Both the position numbers and the translations under genes were made by a program. A DNA stretch of 64,000 bases from an uncultured Lachnospiraceae bacterium (GTDB lineage Bacteria > Bacillota > Clostridia > Lachnospirales > Lachnospiraceae): NCBI GenBank assembly GCA_910589265.1, contig CAJUTQ010000077.1:1-64000 (forward strand), read 5' to 3'. This document shows positions 62,595 through 64,000 of this stretch, one piece after another (position 1 is the stretch's first letter; every line of letters begins with the position of its first letter). The notes under the pieces were generated by a model. It worked only from the letters and a program-made list of their open reading frames with translations. It did no database searches and was not told the origin of the DNA.

Positions 62595-62611
62595 ATACCC
62601 CACATGGGTAT
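62595..62611. promoter_or_regulatory. CsoR operator
   Basis: ATACCC-CACAT-GGGTAT, 6-base arms around 5 bases, of the TAxCCC/GGGxTA kind bound by CsoR. It lies directly after the -10 of the csoR promoter. Confidence 0.8.
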
Positions 62612-62617
62612 AGTAAT

Positions 62618-62645
62618 ATCATACCACATTTTTTCTATTTGTAAA
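62618..62645 (-). promoter_or_regulatory. csoR-copA promoter
   Basis: Minus strand TTTACA (62645-62640), 16-base spacer, TATGAT (62623-62618). Confidence 0.75.
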
Positions 62646-62789
62646 GGTATTTTTTGCTTTTTCTTTTTTTGAATGGAAAAACATCCTTTGACCAATACTA
62701 TGGATGGATTTGAAAAAAGTAAAAAAAATGTTTGGGCTCCTAGTTCTGCCCCAAACGCACATCTTTACGAAAGGATATGGTGAAACAGC

Positions 62790-63221
62790 ATGAAGGATCA
62801 AGAGCAACAATTATTAGATGAAATATATAAAGGATGCCAAATGGGTCTTGACGCCTTAAAAGAGATGATTCCAAAAGTAGATTCCAAAGATCTGGCAGCA
62901 GATTTGAATGAGCATCAAAAAGATTTATTAGAGCTGCAAAATAAAGCTCTAAAAGCAGCGTCCTCAAAGAAAAACGCTGTAAAATCTCCTGGAACAATGG
63001 AAAAACTTATGGTGAAAGGAAGCACAAAACTTCAAACAATGGTTCGCTCCACTCCTAGCCATTTTGCAGATATGCTCATCAAAGGAAGCAATATGGGTAT
63101 TACAACCATTCAAAAATTTCTAAACGATGCCTCTGATGTAAAAGATGAAATTAAAAAACTTGCCAAACAGTTCATTCAACTGGAACAGGCAAATATTGAA
63201 AAAATGAAACCTTATTTATAA
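62790..63221 (+). CDS. Small helical protein of unknown function
   Basis: 143 aa, almost entirely helical, with no signal peptide or Cys. Four predicted helices (QQLLDEIYKGCQMGLDALKE; DLLELQNKALKAASS; PSHFADMLIKGSNMGITTIQ; DEIKKLAKQFIQLEQAN) give a ferritin-like or DUF2383-like bundle shape without evident metal ligands. Transcribed divergently from csoR. GGTG is 7 bases before the ATG. No family named with confidence. Confidence 0.7.
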   Translation: MKDQEQQLLDEIYKGCQMGLDALKEMIPKVDSKDLAADLNEHQKDLLELQNKALKAASSKKNAVKSPGTMEKLMVKGSTKLQTMVRSTPSHFADMLIKGSNMGITTIQKFLNDASDVKDEIKKLAKQFIQLEQANIEKMKPYL

Positions 63222-63558
63222 AAAAAGAATCTTGCAAGGGAGACGCTTTATAAGAAAGTTGTTTCCCTTTTTCCTTTTATAAGATAAAATAATTAGATTG
63301 TAGCTTCATTCAAATTACAAGGAAAAAAGGAAGTTTCTTATCGATTGTAAAGAAAATCATCTTTCCTACAGCCGACTGACAGAGAATAAAGCAAAGGTTA
63401 AAACAGAGCACTCTAACTTAGATTTTTGAAAACAAATACAATATAAAAGAGAGAAACTAGGTAAATAAAAAAATCTAGAAATTTTGAATGGATTCTGTTC
63501 TGGCAATCGTATTAGAAGTGAAGCTAGAAATCGTTATCAAACATAAGGGAGGAACATC
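63222..63558 (+). other. Spacer before the secreted repeat protein
   Basis: Contains a GGGA/TCCC-type hairpin with a T run (about 63237-63272), probably terminating the helical-protein gene. The rest is AT-rich with no gene. No clear promoter for 63559 was found. Confidence 0.5.
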
Positions 63559-63984
63559 ATGAGAAAAAAATTTTTAGGAATTTTGGCAACCGTTATTACA
63601 TTATCATTCAGTACAACGACCCTATTTGCGGCGGAACCTAAGGAGGGATGTTATTTCGTAGACATGGATGGCCATGGCATCTGTGATAATGCTGACAGTA
63701 TGTGTCGCTATGCATATGTAGACGGAAATAGAAGTTGGGATATGTGCAAAGGAAATTTTGTTGACGCAGACAACGACGGCTTTTGTGATAATTATAGGTT
63801 TGGTCTAGTCAGAGAAAATAGGCAGTGTATCAGTTCCCAAGGCCGATGTGGAAGGAATTTTATTGATTCAGACAAAAACAGCATTTGTAATAGCTATGTA
63901 TCCAGTCAAAACCTGGGAGGGGGATACGGACGCATTTCCCAGACTAGACTTGAAAATCATTTCCATGGCAGACACAATAACTAG
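63559..63984 (+). CDS. Secreted protein with Asp/Gly/Cys repeats
   Basis: 141 aa. N-terminal signal peptide (MRKKFLGILATVITLSFSTT, cleavage near LFAAEP). The mature part has about four repeats of the form FVDxDxDGxCDN: YFVDMDGHGICDNAD, YAYVDGNRSWDMC, FVDADNDGFCDNY and FIDSDKNSICNSY. The Asp spacing resembles EF-hand/dockerin calcium loops, with an added Cys. His-rich end. Exported, possibly calcium or metal binding. GGAGGA ribosome site. Ends 16 bases before the window edge. Confidence 0.8.
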   Translation: MRKKFLGILATVITLSFSTTTLFAAEPKEGCYFVDMDGHGICDNADSMCRYAYVDGNRSWDMCKGNFVDADNDGFCDNYRFGLVRENRQCISSQGRCGRNFIDSDKNSICNSYVSSQNLGGGYGRISQTRLENHFHGRHNN

Positions 63985-64000
63985 AATAAAGAAACCATTA

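Overview
The window is a low-GC Firmicute chromosome segment. Gene content (split transketolase, rubrerythrin, DUF1015 beside glgB, strong GGAGG ribosome sites with TTG and GTG starts) and protein style suggest a gut-type Clostridia member, most likely Lachnospiraceae. I cannot name a genus. Nearly everything lies on the minus strand.

Layout. 1-300: 5' end and promoter of a 16S rRNA gene. 0.8-4.7 kb: lipoprotein, histidine kinase, response regulator and a small membrane protein. 4.8-13.5 kb: tmRNA, alaS, YitT-type protein, siroheme reductase, solitary adenine methyltransferase, PpiC/SurA-like foldase and tRNA-Leu. 13.7-22.5 kb: MerR regulator, BlaI/BlaR1-like pair, MATE pump, a three-gene glycan operon, a Cys-rich peptide and rubrerythrin. 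22.6-23.2 kb: tRNA-Val and tRNA-Thr.

23.4-37.3 kb is the most interesting block. It holds a complete long non-contractile phage tail module: tail terminator, tube, G/GT chaperones with a -1 frameshift site, tape measure, Dit, Tal, three collagen-like tip proteins, holin and endolysin. A phage-type control region and a divergent repressor/ImmA pair go with it. There is no terminase, portal, capsid, replication or functional integrase gene. This is the gene complement of an F-type tailocin, comparable to Listeria monocins. One tip gene ends in what looks like an invertible receptor-binding cassette: two alternative C-termini lie tail to tail between 13-bp inverted repeats in matching reading frame. 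The spare copy carries an in-frame stop.

37.6-42.6 kb is a scarred island: an adenine methyltransferase plus PD-(D/E)XK nuclease module sits between two broken halves of a fic gene, with a decayed tyrosine-recombinase end beside it. 42.6-47.1 kb: mscS, glgB and a DUF1015 gene. 47.2-59.5 kb: a long collinear cluster that would import L-ascorbate by PTS and convert it to D-xylulose-5-P. It carries its own HPr, enzyme I, split transketolase, ribulose-P epimerase and DeoR regulator. No 3-keto-gulonate-6-P decarboxylase (UlaD) is present, and the HPr has Lys instead of the regulatory Ser46. 59.7-62.6 kb: CsoR-controlled copper ATPase with a fused C-terminal metal-binding domain. 62.8-64 kb: a small helical protein and a secreted Asp/Cys repeat protein.
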